Positions 1 to 8,129 of a stretch of 42,576 nt of DNA are shown here, in pieces. Every line of letters begins with the position of its first letter. Positions within the stretch are counted from its first letter, which is position 1. The notes under the pieces are model-generated. The model saw nothing but the letters and a program-made list of their open reading frames with translations, did not search any database and was not told the origin of the DNA. This stretch comes from an uncultured Eubacteriales bacterium (GTDB taxonomy: Bacteria > Bacillota > Clostridia > Oscillospirales > Acutalibacteraceae), in assembly GCA_900317025.1 (NCBI GenBank), contig ONFG01000010.1, positions 1 through 42,576 on the forward strand, given 5' to 3'. Both the position numbers and the translations under genes were made by a program.

Positions 1-344
1 ATGTCATAGGCGAGAACGATTCTGCCGTCCTCCGGCTCGCTCTCCTCCTGAGGCTCGTCGTCAGCCAATGGCTGCTCAGATTCGCCGCTTACGGGGTACG
101 CCTTGACTTCGGCGCCCTTCGGCATAGCTCCCGAGAGCGTTATCTCGGTCTGATCGTCCAAAAGCTGCGAGTAGGACTCGTCACTGTAGACTGCTGCCGT
201 GAGCGTTTGCTCGATCAGCTCCGTTTGCTTGTCGGGCGACAGATCGTCAGCAAACGCCGTCGTCGCAAAGGACGACAAAACGTATAAAAGGATAAAAAGC
301 GATGCCGTTACAACGGACACTCCTCTTTTAAACACTCTGGTCAT
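1..344 (-). CDS. Secreted protein of unknown function, C-terminus cut by window edge
   Basis: The start is the ATG at 344-342, with a GGAAG Shine-Dalgarno about ten bases upstream. The first 114 codons are visible. Residues 1-32 form a signal peptide: basic MTRVFKRG, a hydrophobic stretch, then an AFA|DD-type cleavage site. The mature part is acidic and polar, with a Glu/Asp/Pro-rich linker around residues 90-108. It is therefore probably exported. No recognisable domain lies in the visible part, so no function is assigned. The AT-rich region upstream has no convincing promoter. Confidence 0.7.
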   Translation of the reverse strand, partial: MTRVFKRGVSVVTASLFILLYVLSSFATTAFADDLSPDKQTELIEQTLTAAVYSDESYSQLLDDQTEITLSGAMPKGAEVKAYPVSGESEQPLADDEPQEESEPEDGRIVLAYD

Positions 345-950
345 ATCGGCATCACTTCCTTCCCATACCGACACACACATTTCTCTTCTTTATTCAAAAA
401 AACAAAATCGAGGGCACGAACTCAGTATATTCAAGACAGCCCAATAAAATAACCTAAACGTTACATAAAAACAAACTGCCGAAATACAAAATATAGTCGA
501 TTGCCCTCTAATAAACATTATTAAATTCTGAAAAACATCCTGCAAAAGTAGACGACTGAGCTTGATACGCCGCCGACACAAAAAATACTATTGTCACATT
601 CTGCGAATAATATGGCAATGATAATTCACCCTACTATCATTTATTTATTTATATAGTACCACATAATGATACCGCAGTCAATAGAATTACAATAGTTGTA
701 ATAATCTTCGACATATTTACCAGTTTTTCAAATAAATATATATGTATATATACAAAATACATTGTCATACGATATCCCAAAGACAAGGAACGGTGTGTAT
801 TTGGTCATTTTTCAACTATTATTATGTCGTAAATACAGCGTTGCCAAAAACATAGGAAAACTCTTATTGAATTGCAGCTCACGAAAACACAAGTTCCAAC
901 TGTTGTTCAGGCTATTTCTTCTTGATTTTTTATCGGTAAATTTACTGATA
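345..950. other. AT-rich non-coding stretch
   Basis: About 600 bases separate two minus-strand genes and are clearly more AT-rich than the rest of the window. Short open frames occur but lack ribosome binding sites and family resemblance. I see no tRNA, riboswitch or repeat here. It probably holds the promoter of the secreted-protein gene that starts at 344; a weak TATACT-like box reads leftward at 424-429. Confidence 0.5.
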
Positions 951-986
951 ATCAAAAAAACAGCTTCCCGCCGCTGAACGGGAAGC
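951..986 (-). terminator. Intrinsic terminator of the NSS transporter gene
   Basis: On the minus strand GCTTCCCG, an eight-base loop and CGGGAAGC are followed by a run of T (complement of the A run at 953-960). It lies about 50 bases after the transporter stop codon. Confidence 0.85.
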
Positions 987-1038
987 CGTAATAATTGTTA
1001 CAAAATTTTTCCGTATATAATGGCAAGACGATGCCGAT

Positions 1039-2418
1039 CTATTTGACGATGCCGAGCGAGCCGAGGAAGAGAACAAACAGCAGTACGGGTGCGATGAATT
1101 TTATCATTGCGACATACAGATGTTTTCTGCCGAATTTTTCCCCGTTTTTCGTTGCCTCGGAGATGACCGTCTGCGGCTTGACTATCCAGCCGACGAGAAT
1201 ACACGTTCCGATAGCGACTACAGGCATAAGTATATTGTTGCTGATGTAATCCATGATATCGAGTATCTGCGCCGATGCGCCGTTCGGGAGCGGAAGCTCG
1301 AAATAGAATACGTTATAGCCCAGGCAGATAACAACGCCGATCACCAGCGCGATAACGCTTTCGATGATCGTCGCCTTGCTGCGCGACCAGCCAAAGCTGT
1401 CCATCATTGAAGCCACGACCGTCTCAAGCACCGACATTGCGCTTGTAAGCGCTGCGAGCAGCACCATAAAAAAGAATATGCAGCCGACGGCATTGCCTAT
1501 CGCGCCCATTTGCGAAAAGACCTTCGTCAGCGCAATGAACATCAGCCCGGGACCGGAGTTCTGCATACCCTCTTCTCCGAGGAAGACGAACACTGCGGGG
1601 ATTATCATTACGCCCGCAAGGAAAGCGACAACGGTATCGAAGATCTCAATCTGGTTTACGGACTTAATGAGATTGCTGTCGTCCTTGAAATACGATCCGT
1701 ACGTTACCATGATGCCCATAGCCACGCTGATGCTGTAGAAGAGCTGCCCCATTGCATCGAGAACGACGATAAATAGGTCGTGAGCCGATTTACCCTTTAT
1801 CGAGGGGATAATGTAGACTTTCAGTCCTTCAAGACCGGTTCTGCCTTCGCCGCCATGTATCGTGAGCGAGAATAATGCGATCGCCACCACAAAGACGAGC
1901 AGCAACGGCATGAGCACCTTGGAGATCGACTCGATACCCTTGTTGACGCCCCTGTAAATGATGATCGCGACGGCGGCAAGGAATACCGCATCGAAGACAA
2001 TCGGCTGAAAATAGCCCGTAATAAAAGAGGTGAAGTAGCCGTCGGCGGCTGTGTTCGCGCCGTCCCCAGTCAGGAAAGCCACGAAATATTTGAGTACCCA
2101 GCCGCCTATGATACAGTAATACGGCAGGATTATAAACGGGACAACGCTTGCGAAAACGCCGATCCACTTTGATCTCTTATGCAGTTTTTCGTAAGCAGTG
2201 AGAGCACTCTGCTTTGTTTTTCGTCCAATCGACACCTCCGAGACAAGCAACGTATAACCGAACGTCAGCGCCAGCACAAGATAGACTACCAGGAAGATAC
2301 CACCGCCGTCTTTTGCGGCAAGGTATGGGAATCTCCAGATATTCCCCAGACCGACCGCACTTCCCGCAGCCGCCAGCACAAAGCCCAGCGAGCTGGAGAA
2401 GGAACTTCTTTCTTTCAT
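1039..2418 (-). CDS. Neurotransmitter:sodium symporter (NSS/SNF) family transporter
   Basis: A 459-residue polytopic membrane protein. The N-terminal end carries the family signature: SSLGFVLAAAGSAVGLGN followed by IWRFPY, the unwound TM1 region that binds sodium and substrate in LeuT-type transporters. About eleven or twelve hydrophobic segments follow. Bacterial members import amino acids or similar amines with sodium, but the substrate cannot be read from sequence. I start at the ATG at 2418 because AAGGAG lies just upstream; an in-frame extension to 2481 would read through the promoter. It is a single-gene unit with its own promoter (2458-2486) and terminator (951-986). Confidence 0.93.
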   Translation of the reverse strand: MKERSSFSSSLGFVLAAAGSAVGLGNIWRFPYLAAKDGGGIFLVVYLVLALTFGYTLLVSEVSIGRKTKQSALTAYEKLHKRSKWIGVFASVVPFIILPYYCIIGGWVLKYFVAFLTGDGANTAADGYFTSFITGYFQPIVFDAVFLAAVAIIIYRGVNKGIESISKVLMPLLLVFVVAIALFSLTIHGGEGRTGLEGLKVYIIPSIKGKSAHDLFIVVLDAMGQLFYSISVAMGIMVTYGSYFKDDSNLIKSVNQIEIFDTVVAFLAGVMIIPAVFVFLGEEGMQNSGPGLMFIALTKVFSQMGAIGNAVGCIFFFMVLLAALTSAMSVLETVVASMMDSFGWSRSKATIIESVIALVIGVVICLGYNVFYFELPLPNGASAQILDIMDYISNNILMPVVAIGTCILVGWIVKPQTVISEATKNGEKFGRKHLYVAMIKFIAPVLLFVLFLGSLGIVK

Positions 2419-2457
2419 AAAAAAACTCCTTTCTTGCAAATATACTAACAGGATTCC

Positions 2458-2486
2458 ATTATACCACGTTTTCCCTCCCATTTCAA
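2458..2486 (-). promoter_or_regulatory. Sigma-A promoter of the NSS transporter
   Basis: Minus strand: -35 TTGAAA (2486-2481), 17-base spacer, -10 TATAAT (2463-2458) preceded by TGG, an extended -10. It lies 40 bases upstream of the transporter start. Confidence 0.85.
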
Positions 2487-2737
2487 CTTTTCTTCAGTTC
2501 GCGGGGTGTCCCCGCTGACAGTTCGCTTTTACTTTTTTGTGAAACCTAGCGGGTCTCCGTGCAAAGGCTGCCAACTAATATTATACAATTACTCAGTTCG
2601 CGTTATAAACTTGTCTTTACCACGGCTTCCGTCCAGCGCAACACGCCGCAGAAAACTGTTGGTCAGACGCGGGGACATTATGTTGACAGGCATAGGATAG
2701 GTTCGCGCGCGTACTGAAAAAACGTACTTAAAAAATC
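2487..2737. other. Non-coding spacer between divergent promoters
   Basis: This lies between the leftward transporter promoter and the rightward macrodomain promoter. A perfect 6-bp stem with a 3-base loop sits at 2501-2515 (GCGGGG/CCCCGC), without a T run. The octamer CAGTTCGC occurs three times, at 2495, 2519 and 2594. No gene was seen. Confidence 0.5.
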
Positions 2738-2766
2738 TTTACATTAATCTGCCGGGTATGTATAAT
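2738..2766 (+). promoter_or_regulatory. Promoter of the macrodomain gene
   Basis: -35 TTTACA (2738-2743), a 17-base spacer and a perfect -10 TATAAT (2761-2766), about 28 bases before the GTG start. Confidence 0.88.
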
Positions 2767-2794
2767 TAAGATATGATAAAGGAGGCGATGATCC

Positions 2795-3571
2795 GTGAAG
2801 CAGGAAGAACGACTGGATTATCTTATAAATGCATTGCTTGATGAGCGCGGTGAGGGCGGCGCGCCGCTGCCGCGGAGCATTACAGATCGCAAAAGGCTTC
2901 TCAGGGCGCTGTTCAATGTGAGAATGCCCGGCGAGATCGGCAAAGAATTCCTGAGAATACAAGACGATTACCTCGCCGAGGAGCTTCGACAAAAGGGCGT
3001 TACCTCGATAGATGATCTGACACCGGTCGAAGACGGCATTTACCTCTGGCAGGGCGACATCACTACGCTGAAATGCGGAGCGATCATCAACGCCGCAAAC
3101 TCACAGCTTCTCGGCTGCTTTTATCCATGTCACGGCTGCATAGACAACGCGATACATACCTTCGCCGGAGTTCAGCTACGCAGCGCCTGCAGCGAACTGA
3201 TTAAGGCACAGTGTCACGAAGAGGATACGGGAAAGGCAAAGCTTACGCCTGCGTTCAATCTGCCGTGCAGATACGTTATCCACACTGTAGGGCCTATCGT
3301 CGGATATCGCCTGACCGACGAGGACTGCCGTCTTCTTGAAAGCTGCTACGCCTCTTGTCTGGAGCTTGCTGAGGAAAACGCCATTGAAAGCGTCGCGTTT
3401 TGCTGCATCTCAACCGGAGAATTCCACTTTCCCAACGATAAGGCGGCAGAGATCGCGGTACGTACGGTGAGACGTTTTCGCAAGGGCGGCGGGAAGGTCA
3501 AGGTCATTTTCAATGTGTTCAAGGATATCGATCTTGAAATATACCACAGTCTGCTTGAGAGCGGTCTCTGA
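2795..3571 (+). CDS. Zinc-type macrodomain protein-ADP-ribose hydrolase
   Basis: 258 residues. The macrodomain fills roughly residues 75-258. GDIT (87-90) and AIINAAN (96-102) are ADP-ribose-binding elements. PCHGCIDNAIH (111-121) is the Cys-His-Cys element that binds zinc in the subclass found with sirtuin (SirTM) loci of staphylococci and streptococci, and a glycine/Ser-Thr loop (STGEFHFP) follows near 205. Family knowledge: these enzymes remove ADP-ribose from modified proteins. The start is GTG at 2795, because GGAGG lies nine bases upstream and the ATG at 2788 is out of frame and soon stops. In Firmicutes the family often sits beside a SirTM and a lipoyl carrier; here it stands alone with its own strong promoter. 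Confidence 0.9.
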   Translation: MKQEERLDYLINALLDERGEGGAPLPRSITDRKRLLRALFNVRMPGEIGKEFLRIQDDYLAEELRQKGVTSIDDLTPVEDGIYLWQGDITTLKCGAIINAANSQLLGCFYPCHGCIDNAIHTFAGVQLRSACSELIKAQCHEEDTGKAKLTPAFNLPCRYVIHTVGPIVGYRLTDEDCRLLESCYASCLELAEENAIESVAFCCISTGEFHFPNDKAAEIAVRTVRRFRKGGGKVKVIFNVFKDIDLEIYHSLLESGL

Positions 3572-3667
3572 TATATTTTTGATCTGAGCTATGGCAAAAA
3601 CGGCTGCACGATCATATTATGAAGAGAGGCGGGAACGCCTGCCATTTCATTGCGAAAGGAAGATCGT

Positions 3668-4513
3668 ATGGCTCAGTTTACGAATCAGGCACAGTTGACG
3701 TACAACAACACCGTCACTGTGTCGAACCTCGCCGTCGGAGAGATACAGGACGTTCTCTCGATCAGCAAAACGGCGGTAAGCGATTTTTACACCGGTGAAG
3801 ATACCGTGACTTATGCAGTGAACATCATCAACTCGGGGGCTGCCGACCTTACGGGGCTAACGCTCACCGACAACCTCGGGGCTTATGAGTTCGGAGCTTT
3901 GACTCTCGTTCCGCTGACCTACGTTGCGGACACGGTGAAGTATTTCAGAAACAACGTTTTGCAGGCTCCGCCGACTGTAAACGCTGCGGAGAACGGTCTT
4001 GTTATCACGAATTTCACCGTTCCGGCGAACGGTTCGGCAACGTTTATCTACGAAACTCAGACGAACGAGTACACGCCGCTTGAAGCCGGCAGCTCGATCA
4101 CGAACACTGCCGAGCTGACCGGAAACGTCACTGCGGCGACAGCCAGCGAAACTGTAGAGGTCAGCACCGAGCCGGAGCTTTCCATCGTGAAGTCCATCGC
4201 TCCGATACCAGTTATGGAAAACGGCACGGTGACGTACACCTTCGTCATAACAAACACAGGCAATGCGGCCGTCACCTCCGGCGCAGTCATTACGGACGAA
4301 TTCAACCCTATACTCACCAACGTTACGGCAACCTTCAACGGCACGGCGTGGGCACCGGAAACCGATTTCACCTACGACGAAACGACGGGTCTTTTTAGCT
4401 CCGCCGCCGACAGGGTAACGGTAGACGCCGCGTCTTACGAGCAGGATCCTGCGACCGGCGCGGTCTCGGTAACTCCCGGCACCTCTACGCTCATTATAAC
4501 GGGAACGATATGA
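3668..4513 (+). CDS. DUF11-repeat protein
   Basis: A 281-residue protein with two copies of the DUF11 conserved-repeat fold. The first (about 35-150) has TYAVNIINSG and TDNLG; the second (about 172-280) has SIVKSIAP, TYTFVITNTGNA and TDEF. These are beta-sandwich modules usually found in surface or extracellular proteins. There is no signal peptide, membrane segment or LPXTG sorting motif, which is odd for a wall protein; an internal or coat-like role, or non-classical export, is possible but unproven. The start is ATG at 3668 with AAAGGAAG upstream; the in-frame ATG at 3650 lacks such a site. It is followed by a strong terminator. Confidence 0.8.
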   Translation: MAQFTNQAQLTYNNTVTVSNLAVGEIQDVLSISKTAVSDFYTGEDTVTYAVNIINSGAADLTGLTLTDNLGAYEFGALTLVPLTYVADTVKYFRNNVLQAPPTVNAAENGLVITNFTVPANGSATFIYETQTNEYTPLEAGSSITNTAELTGNVTAATASETVEVSTEPELSIVKSIAPIPVMENGTVTYTFVITNTGNAAVTSGAVITDEFNPILTNVTATFNGTAWAPETDFTYDETTGLFSSAADRVTVDAASYEQDPATGAVSVTPGTSTLIITGTI

Positions 4514-4522
4514 CGCAAAAAA

Positions 4523-4556
4523 GCCGTCTCGCAAAAGCGGGACGGCGTATTTTTTA
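4523..4556. terminator. Bidirectional intrinsic terminator
   Basis: A ten-pair stem (4523-4532 with 4537-4546) and an AAAA loop, followed by T runs on both strands. It serves the DUF11 gene on the plus strand and the cohesin-like operon on the minus strand. Confidence 0.9.
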
Positions 4557-4576
4557 TGTTTGCAGACCAAAGGCAG

Positions 4577-5422
4577 TTAGTCCTTTGTCTTGTTTTTTGA
4601 AAGTATCGATATGACTATCGCAACGGCAAGCAGGAGCACAAAAACGGCTGCAACAATAACAACGACCGTCACCGAATTGTTCTTCGAGGGAGCGCTTTCG
4701 GAAGAAACAGTCTGCTGCGCGTACGATACGTCGGCGGCGCTTGAAGAGGCGGGCGACGCACTGCTGTCGGAAGCATCGACCGAAGACGCGGAGGCTGCCG
4801 ATGCCGCGGAGGCGATAAGCTCCTCCTTGTCGGTGCCGAGCATGACATTATCGAAATCGGTCTCGGAGGATTTCTGGTATTCTTCGAGAAGATTTGCGTC
4901 GTAGCCCGGATTGGGCGCATCGTTTACCGTATAGGTGTTGACCGTTGTGATCGAACGTGCGCTGTAATCCTTGTCGGTGAGGTCTTCCTCTTCGTTTACG
5001 AGCGTGAATATCTCGTCGTAGGTGTGTTCGATCGTAAGGTCGCCCTTGGCGCCGTCGAGTACCTTAAAGCTGAGCTTGACCATCATCTTCTCCTCGGATA
5101 GATCGAAGCCGTTTATAACGTCGATTGCCGAGTAGTAGATCTTTCCCGGCTCGATGTTGTACATCGCGTTATTGAGAACGTCGAAGCCGATAGAGCCATC
5201 GACATATTCGAGAGACGATGTGTCGTATTTGATGTATGCGCCTACTCCCTCGAGCGGGTCCTTTACATCGCCGAGGAAGACCTCGAGCGTTACCGTGTCG
5301 CCTTTTGATACGTCCTCGCCGTTGACCGTCGCGTCGGCTGCATAAGCCGTGAGCGGCAGGCAAAGCAAAAGCATCACTGCCGCAAAAGCGACAGCGAGAT
5401 TTCTAAAAATGCTATTTTTCAT
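4577..5422 (-). CDS. Membrane-anchored cohesin-like domain protein
   Basis: 281 residues. A signal peptide (1-28, ending AYA|AD) is followed by a cohesin/CBM-like beta-sandwich domain at about 30-165: a GDTVTLEVFLGDV strand, then YDTSSLEYVDGSI, then KIYYSAID and VKLSFKVLDG, the order seen in type I cohesins. Then come a Ser/Ala-rich linker (about 205-245), one transmembrane helix (about 253-275) and a short basic tail. It would display the domain on the outer membrane face. Cohesins bind dockerins, but no dockerin is in this window, and many stand-alone relatives have no known partner. It is the second gene of a two-gene operon, 12 bases after its paralogue. Confidence 0.8.
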   Translation of the reverse strand: MKNSIFRNLAVAFAAVMLLLCLPLTAYAADATVNGEDVSKGDTVTLEVFLGDVKDPLEGVGAYIKYDTSSLEYVDGSIGFDVLNNAMYNIEPGKIYYSAIDVINGFDLSEEKMMVKLSFKVLDGAKGDLTIEHTYDEIFTLVNEEEDLTDKDYSARSITTVNTYTVNDAPNPGYDANLLEEYQKSSETDFDNVMLGTDKEELIASAASAASASSVDASDSSASPASSSAADVSYAQQTVSSESAPSKNNSVTVVVIVAAVFVLLLAVAIVISILSKNKTKD

Positions 5423-5434
5423 AACTGCACCTCT

Positions 5435-6247
5435 TTATTCGGAATAGTGGCCGCCCTTGCTGCCATCTTCTTTAAGTATCACAAAAACAATACCGATAAG
5501 AACGACTATGCCCAGACCGCACAGGAAAATCGGCAGGTAGAAGCGGCTGCCGTCTTTCCGCGGTTTTGGCGTATCCGCCGTTTCAAGCCTGATCGCCTTA
5601 TCGCTCGGGATATCGTCAGTCTCGGTGACGACTGCGGCGCTTGAAGTCTGCGAAGAAGGCTCCGGGGCGATAGTTACCTCTACCTCGCCGTCGTCGGACT
5701 CGGTATCGGTTGTTTTATCGCCCGATTTTTCGGTAGACACCTTTGAAGAGGCGGCTTCGCTGCTTATGATAGCTGTACCGTCAAACGCTGCTTCGACCGA
5801 CGTGATGTCAAAGGTGTACGTATCTTTCAGCTCCGTTTTGCTGTCGTCGAGAAAGTTTTTCACCGAATAATACAGGGAAATATCGGAACTGAGGTCGTCG
5901 ATAACGGTGAAGCGAAGAGTCGCTAGAACACTGTCAGAGCTCAGGTCTATGCCTTCGAGAGAGATCGTGTTGAACCTCACCTCGCCGAGAAGCTCCGTAT
6001 TTGTGACAGCGCCCGGAAGCGCCGGCGTTTCCATACTGCCATCGACAAGCTTCAGAGACGTGCTGTCGTAGTAGATCGAAATATCGACCGCCTGCACCTT
6101 TTTCGGGCATGAGATAGAGTGAAGCTCGTAAACAACGGTGTCGTCAAGCTTGACCTCATGAGAATTGACCGACGCCGCGCCGCACGGCAGAGCCGCAAAA
6201 AGAAGCGCCGCGACAAGCGTAATGATAAATATAGAAAACCTTTTCAA
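5435..6247 (-). CDS. Membrane-anchored cohesin-like domain protein (paralogue)
   Basis: 270 residues with the same plan as the next gene downstream. There is a signal peptide (1-24, PCGAAS), a cohesin-like beta-sandwich (about 28-155, with YDSTSLKLVDGSM matching YDTSSLEYVDGSI of the neighbour), a Thr/Ser/Asp-rich linker, one transmembrane helix near 238-258 and a short cytoplasmic tail. The two proteins are clearly homologous but strongly diverged, so the duplication is old. An AGG-type ribosome site lies upstream of ATG 6247. The substrate or binding partner is unknown. It is the first gene of the pair, right after the secG terminator. Confidence 0.8.
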   Translation of the reverse strand: MKRFSIFIITLVAALLFAALPCGAASVNSHEVKLDDTVVYELHSISCPKKVQAVDISIYYDSTSLKLVDGSMETPALPGAVTNTELLGEVRFNTISLEGIDLSSDSVLATLRFTVIDDLSSDISLYYSVKNFLDDSKTELKDTYTFDITSVEAAFDGTAIISSEAASSKVSTEKSGDKTTDTESDDGEVEVTIAPEPSSQTSSAAVVTETDDIPSDKAIRLETADTPKPRKDGSRFYLPIFLCGLGIVVLIGIVFVILKEDGSKGGHYSE

Positions 6248-6265
6248 AAGGATACCTCCGTAAAT

Positions 6266-6297
6266 GAAAAAGCGAACTCAACGAGCCCGCCTTTTTC
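6266..6297 (-). terminator. Intrinsic terminator after secG
   Basis: Minus strand: an A-rich arm (AAAAAG) and a GC-rich core close on a three-base loop, with one bulged G, and the descending arm ends in CTTTTT. It lies between the secG stop and the cohesin-like operon. Confidence 0.7.
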
Positions 6298-6303
6298 ACG
6301 AAA

Positions 6304-6552
6304 TCACATAAAATGTTCAATGCCGTTGATGCCGAGAACCACAAGCACAAAGCCAATGACAAAAACCTTTGTCCAGCGCGAGAGGAACGCATCGAGCGAA
6401 CGAGCCTTATTTTTAGAAAGGAACGTGTCGGCACCGCCTGTAATAGTACCAAGTCCCTGGGTGTTACCCTCCTGGAGCATGATCACAACAACGAGTGCGA
6501 TCGCCAGGATAATAAGAATACCGCCAAGAACGAATTCGAGTATAAGCTTCAA
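6304..6552 (-). CDS. secG: Preprotein translocase subunit SecG
   Basis: An 82-residue two-helix membrane protein, an accessory part of the SecYEG protein-export channel. Helix 1 is LEFVLGGILIILAIALVVVI, followed by the family hallmark LLQEG-like segment MLQEGNTQGLG and TGGADTFLSKNKARSLDA, then helix 2. The best start is TTG at 6552, because a full GGAGG lies eight bases upstream (6561-6565). A GTG at 6573 would add seven residues but has only a weak site. The length fits the family, and the gene has its own promoter and terminator. Confidence 0.95.
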   Translation of the reverse strand: MKLILEFVLGGILIILAIALVVVIMLQEGNTQGLGTITGGADTFLSKNKARSLDAFLSRWTKVFVIGFVLVVLGINGIEHFM

Positions 6553-6586
6553 TTTTTCCACCTCCAAAGGCACTTACATCCTTTTC

Positions 6587-6615
6587 ATTGTACCACATTC
6601 AAATCAAAGTTGCAA
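6587..6615 (-). promoter_or_regulatory. secG promoter
   Basis: Minus strand: -35 TTGCAA (6615-6610), 17-base spacer, -10 TACAAT (6592-6587) with a preceding TGG extension. Confidence 0.85.
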
Positions 6616-6646
6616 GTATTATTACAAAAATATAATAAATTCATCA

Positions 6647-8125
6647 TCAATAAAGGACAATGATCGCGCCCGCGGGGACAGTTCCGCTGATCTTGCCGCC
6701 CGAAACGGTAAACTCGGTGTTTGTGACCTTGTCGTTATATGTACCGTCTGCAAGAACGCTCGGAGCGTCGAGTGCAAAATCAGAGGCGTTTGCGCTGACG
6801 ATAACGGCGCCTTTGTCTCCTCTCTCGATCATCAGTACCTTTTCGTCGGGGTTGGAAAGCGTTTCGCCAAGACCCGCCATCTCGTTTCTGAAATGGTTAA
6901 GAGCAGAAACGTTGTCGCTCTTGAAGCCGTCGGAGCCGACCTCTCCGATCTTGTTGTTGCCCCATTGGGAGTCGGTGCTGCTGCCTGCGGGTCTGCTGAA
7001 GAACAGCGGAGCGCCGCCTGCTCTTGCCGCGATAACCGCCCAGCCGTATTCGATCTCGGATTCCTCAAAGTTTTCCCAAGAGCCGTCGTTGCAGTAGTTG
7101 TCGTGAGACTCTACCCACGTTACGAACTTATCGTCTGTTACCTTGGATGAGCCGTAAGACTCGATATTGGAGACGCTCATGTTTCCGTTGCATACGCGTC
7201 TGATTGCGTCGCCGTAATTGGACGCGGTAACGCTCATCATCTCGGAGTATGCGTCGATACGGTCGTTCTCGCCCTGAAGGATCTCGCCGTACTGGAATTC
7301 GGCGCCGTTGTCGAGAACGGTCGGCCAGAAGTCTGAGGCGAATGTATCCTTGTCGTCGGGAAGCTCTATGTGCTTTGCGGCATCGTAGCGGAAGCCGGAA
7401 GCGCCGTCAGCAACTACAGTTTTGAGGTATTCAAGTTCGTACTCCTGAACAGCCTTTTCCTGTGTGTTGAGATCGTGAAGGCCAAGCAGATCGCCCTGGG
7501 TGACCTGCTTACGGCTCGAGTAGCTCGTGATCTCGCCCACCTCATGGAACGGTTCGTCACAAAGATTCTTGATATTATCGGAAACGACTTCCATGTCGCT
7601 CGAGACATGGTTGAGCGGAACGTCGACAATGATCTTCAGCCCGAGCTTTTCAGCCTCGGCGCAAAGCTCCTTGAACTCGTCCTCGGTCCCGAGCTGGTAA
7701 TTACCGACCTTGTAGTCGGTCGGCTGATAGTGGTAGTACCACTTGCCGTTGCCGTAAAGCTCCATGCCGCCGTCTTCGCCGACCTTACATTCGTTGATCG
7801 GGGAGGTCTGTATCGAGGTGTAGCCGGCGTCCTTGATAGCCTGGAGATTATCCTTGATCGTTTTGAACGACCAGCTCCACGCGTGAAGGATCGCGCCGTA
7901 GTTCATAGCGACAGAGCCGTCGTCTTTGAGCTGATAGGAGCGGTCGGCGGTATCGGTAACCGTCTTTGACGCTGCCGGAGCAGCTTCGGATGCCGCAGAG
8001 GAAGCGGCAGGCGCGGAAGAAGACGGAGTATCGGTAACAACGCCTGCAGGAGAGCCGCAGCCCGTTACTGTTACGCTTGCGGCGAGCAGAAATGCTGCAA
8101 AAACAGCGGTGGTTCTTCTTTTCAT
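6647..8125 (-). CDS. Lipoprotein alpha-amylase, GH13 (AmyE-like, subfamily 28 type)
   Basis: 492 residues from ATG 8125. A lipoprotein signal ends at VTVTGC (Cys23), followed by a Ser/Ala linker, so the enzyme is anchored outside the membrane. The (beta/alpha)8 domain begins near 72 and closely resembles Bacillus subtilis AmyE: GAILHAWSWSF, AGYTSIQTSPINE, IIVDVPLNH. The three catalytic residues are present: Asp248 in GFRYDAAKH, Glu281 in EFQYGEILQ and Asp342 in VESHDN. A C-terminal beta domain ends at GAIIVLY; no starch-binding module follows. It should hydrolyse alpha-1,4-glucans at the cell surface. Its start lies four bases after the phosphatase stop, so the two are probably co-transcribed. 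Confidence 0.94.
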   Translation of the reverse strand: MKRRTTAVFAAFLLAASVTVTGCGSPAGVVTDTPSSSAPAASSAASEAAPAASKTVTDTADRSYQLKDDGSVAMNYGAILHAWSWSFKTIKDNLQAIKDAGYTSIQTSPINECKVGEDGGMELYGNGKWYYHYQPTDYKVGNYQLGTEDEFKELCAEAEKLGLKIIVDVPLNHVSSDMEVVSDNIKNLCDEPFHEVGEITSYSSRKQVTQGDLLGLHDLNTQEKAVQEYELEYLKTVVADGASGFRYDAAKHIELPDDKDTFASDFWPTVLDNGAEFQYGEILQGENDRIDAYSEMMSVTASNYGDAIRRVCNGNMSVSNIESYGSSKVTDDKFVTWVESHDNYCNDGSWENFEESEIEYGWAVIAARAGGAPLFFSRPAGSSTDSQWGNNKIGEVGSDGFKSDNVSALNHFRNEMAGLGETLSNPDEKVLMIERGDKGAVIVSANASDFALDAPSVLADGTYNDKVTNTEFTVSGGKISGTVPAGAIIVLY

Positions 8126-8129
8126 CAGA

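Noticed and set aside
2501-2515. GCGGGG/CCCCGC hairpin as terminator
   Set aside because: No T run on either strand and no gene ends nearby.
6119-7150. Long plus-strand open frame (343 codons) opposite the cohesin-like, secG and amylase genes
   Set aside because: It runs antisense through three well-supported genes and their spacers, has no ribosome site and has no family features. It is a shadow of codon bias.
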